DNA of 64,000 bases from Osmia lignaria lignaria (taxonomy: Eukaryota > Arthropoda > Insecta > Hymenoptera > Megachilidae), in the NCBI RefSeq assembly GCF_051020975.1, contig NW_027478158.1:31426001-31490000 (forward strand). Reading direction: 5' to 3'. Of this stretch, positions 63,756 through 64,000 are shown piece by piece. The position numbers were made by a program, and so were the translations under genes. The notes below the pieces were generated by a model that was not told the DNA's origin, made no database searches, and saw only the letters and a program-made list of their open reading frames with translations. Position 1 is the first letter of the stretch; each line of letters opens with the position of its first letter.

Positions 63756-64000
63756 AGTAGGAAACTTAATTCTCTACAAAAAAGGTCTCTTAACGTTTTG
63801 CCATAGCACGCTTCGTTTCCGAGATATTTGCAGATTTATCTCGAGGGAAGGGGCCTGACAGACATATTTCGAGATATTTCTTCTTCTTGTTGTTCTTCTT
63901 CTGCACAGCTAAGCTGGAAGTGGCATTTGCAGCTCGCATTAGTGCAGAGTTATCTCAAAGAAAGGGGCCACGGTGTTTCTGTATCTCTATTATGTTGGTG
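63756..64000 (+). repeat. Monomer 199, partial (first 245 bp)
   Basis: The unit is cut by the window end. GACAGACAT and GCATTAGTG identify it as the counterpart of monomers 118, 122, 172 and 179. The array clearly continues beyond the window. Confidence 0.9.

Larger units (their letters stand above)
1..64000 (+). repeat. 322-bp tandem satellite array, whole window
   Basis: A 322-bp unit repeats head to tail, always in the same orientation, through the whole window and past both ends. There are 198 complete monomers plus the first 245 bp of another. Landmarks such as the TGATCA near p295 and the pyrimidine tract at p122-147 recur every 322 bp; only one unit deviates (4187-4507, 321 bp). Monomers differ by a few substitutions (about 6 between the first and third by hand count). 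No other sequence interrupts the array. Long homogeneous arrays like this are characteristic of eukaryotic centromeric or pericentromeric heterochromatin; chromosome and species cannot be read from the window. I do not recognise a named family. Confidence 0.98.

Noticed and set aside
1..64000. CRISPR array or bacterial repeat-protein gene
   Set aside because: There are no unique spacers, no cas-like genes and no continuous reading frame. The repeat unit of 322 bp with HOR structure fits a eukaryotic satellite.
1..64000. Ribosomal DNA intergenic spacer or transposon-derived tandem repeat
   Set aside because: No rRNA segment, terminal repeat, transposase or reverse-transcriptase fragment is visible anywhere in the window.

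Overview
The whole window is one uninterrupted satellite-DNA array. A 322-bp monomer repeats head to tail on the + strand from base 1 to base 64,000: 198 complete monomers plus a 245-bp partial one. I see no inversion, transposon, unique spacer, tRNA, rRNA or credible protein gene. Of the 198 complete monomers, 197 have a net length of exactly 322 bp; one (4187-4507) is 321 bp. Reading base 1 as monomer position p1, monomer n starts at 1+322(n-1) for n up to 14 and at 322(n-1) for n of 15 or more.

Host: arrays of this size and regularity are typical of eukaryotic centromeric or pericentromeric heterochromatin, not of bacteria, archaea or viruses. By hand count the first monomer is about 39% GC with 12 CpG, close to the random expectation. 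That argues against heavy germline CpG methylation, as in vertebrates or most plants. An insect or other arthropod is my best guess, from CpG content and general style only; I do not recognise a named satellite family.

Monomers differ by a few percent at a limited set of diagnostic sites. These define recurring types: a (p66 G, p119 A, p157-158 AG, p256 T, p292 A); b (p88 G, p256 A, p283 G, p292 A); c (p88 G, p158 A, p176 G, p184 C, p292 T); d (p66 T, p178 G); e (p116 A, p203 T, p258 G); f (p179 G, p247 C, p270 G); g (p66 T, p119 T, p157 C, p256 A, p292 T); h (as g, but p256 T); i (p81 A, p89 T, p158 A, p174 C); j (as g, but p270 T, p283 G, p292 A).

Layout. Monomers 1-37 (1-11913) carry a 10-monomer higher-order repeat (HOR) a-b-c-d-e-f-g-h-i-j, with deleted and expanded copies. 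Monomers 38-87 (11914-28013) reuse the same types in shorter HORs of 5, 6 and 2 monomers. Monomers 88-199 (28014-64000) are more diverse and show large segmental copies: 91-104 again at 133-146, 105-119 again at 159-173, 120-126 again at 177-183, and 163-172 again at 191-199 with one monomer lost. Nested 4-mer and 9-mer duplications sit inside these. Several monomers are chimeras of two types and record individual unequal exchanges.

Each monomer contains seven copies of TATCTC or its complement, an internal repeat offset by 114 bp, a variable dyad, a TTC-rich pyrimidine tract and a run of A-tracts. The short open frames in each monomer (74 codons from a TTG, no ATG) are by-products of the repeat, not genes.
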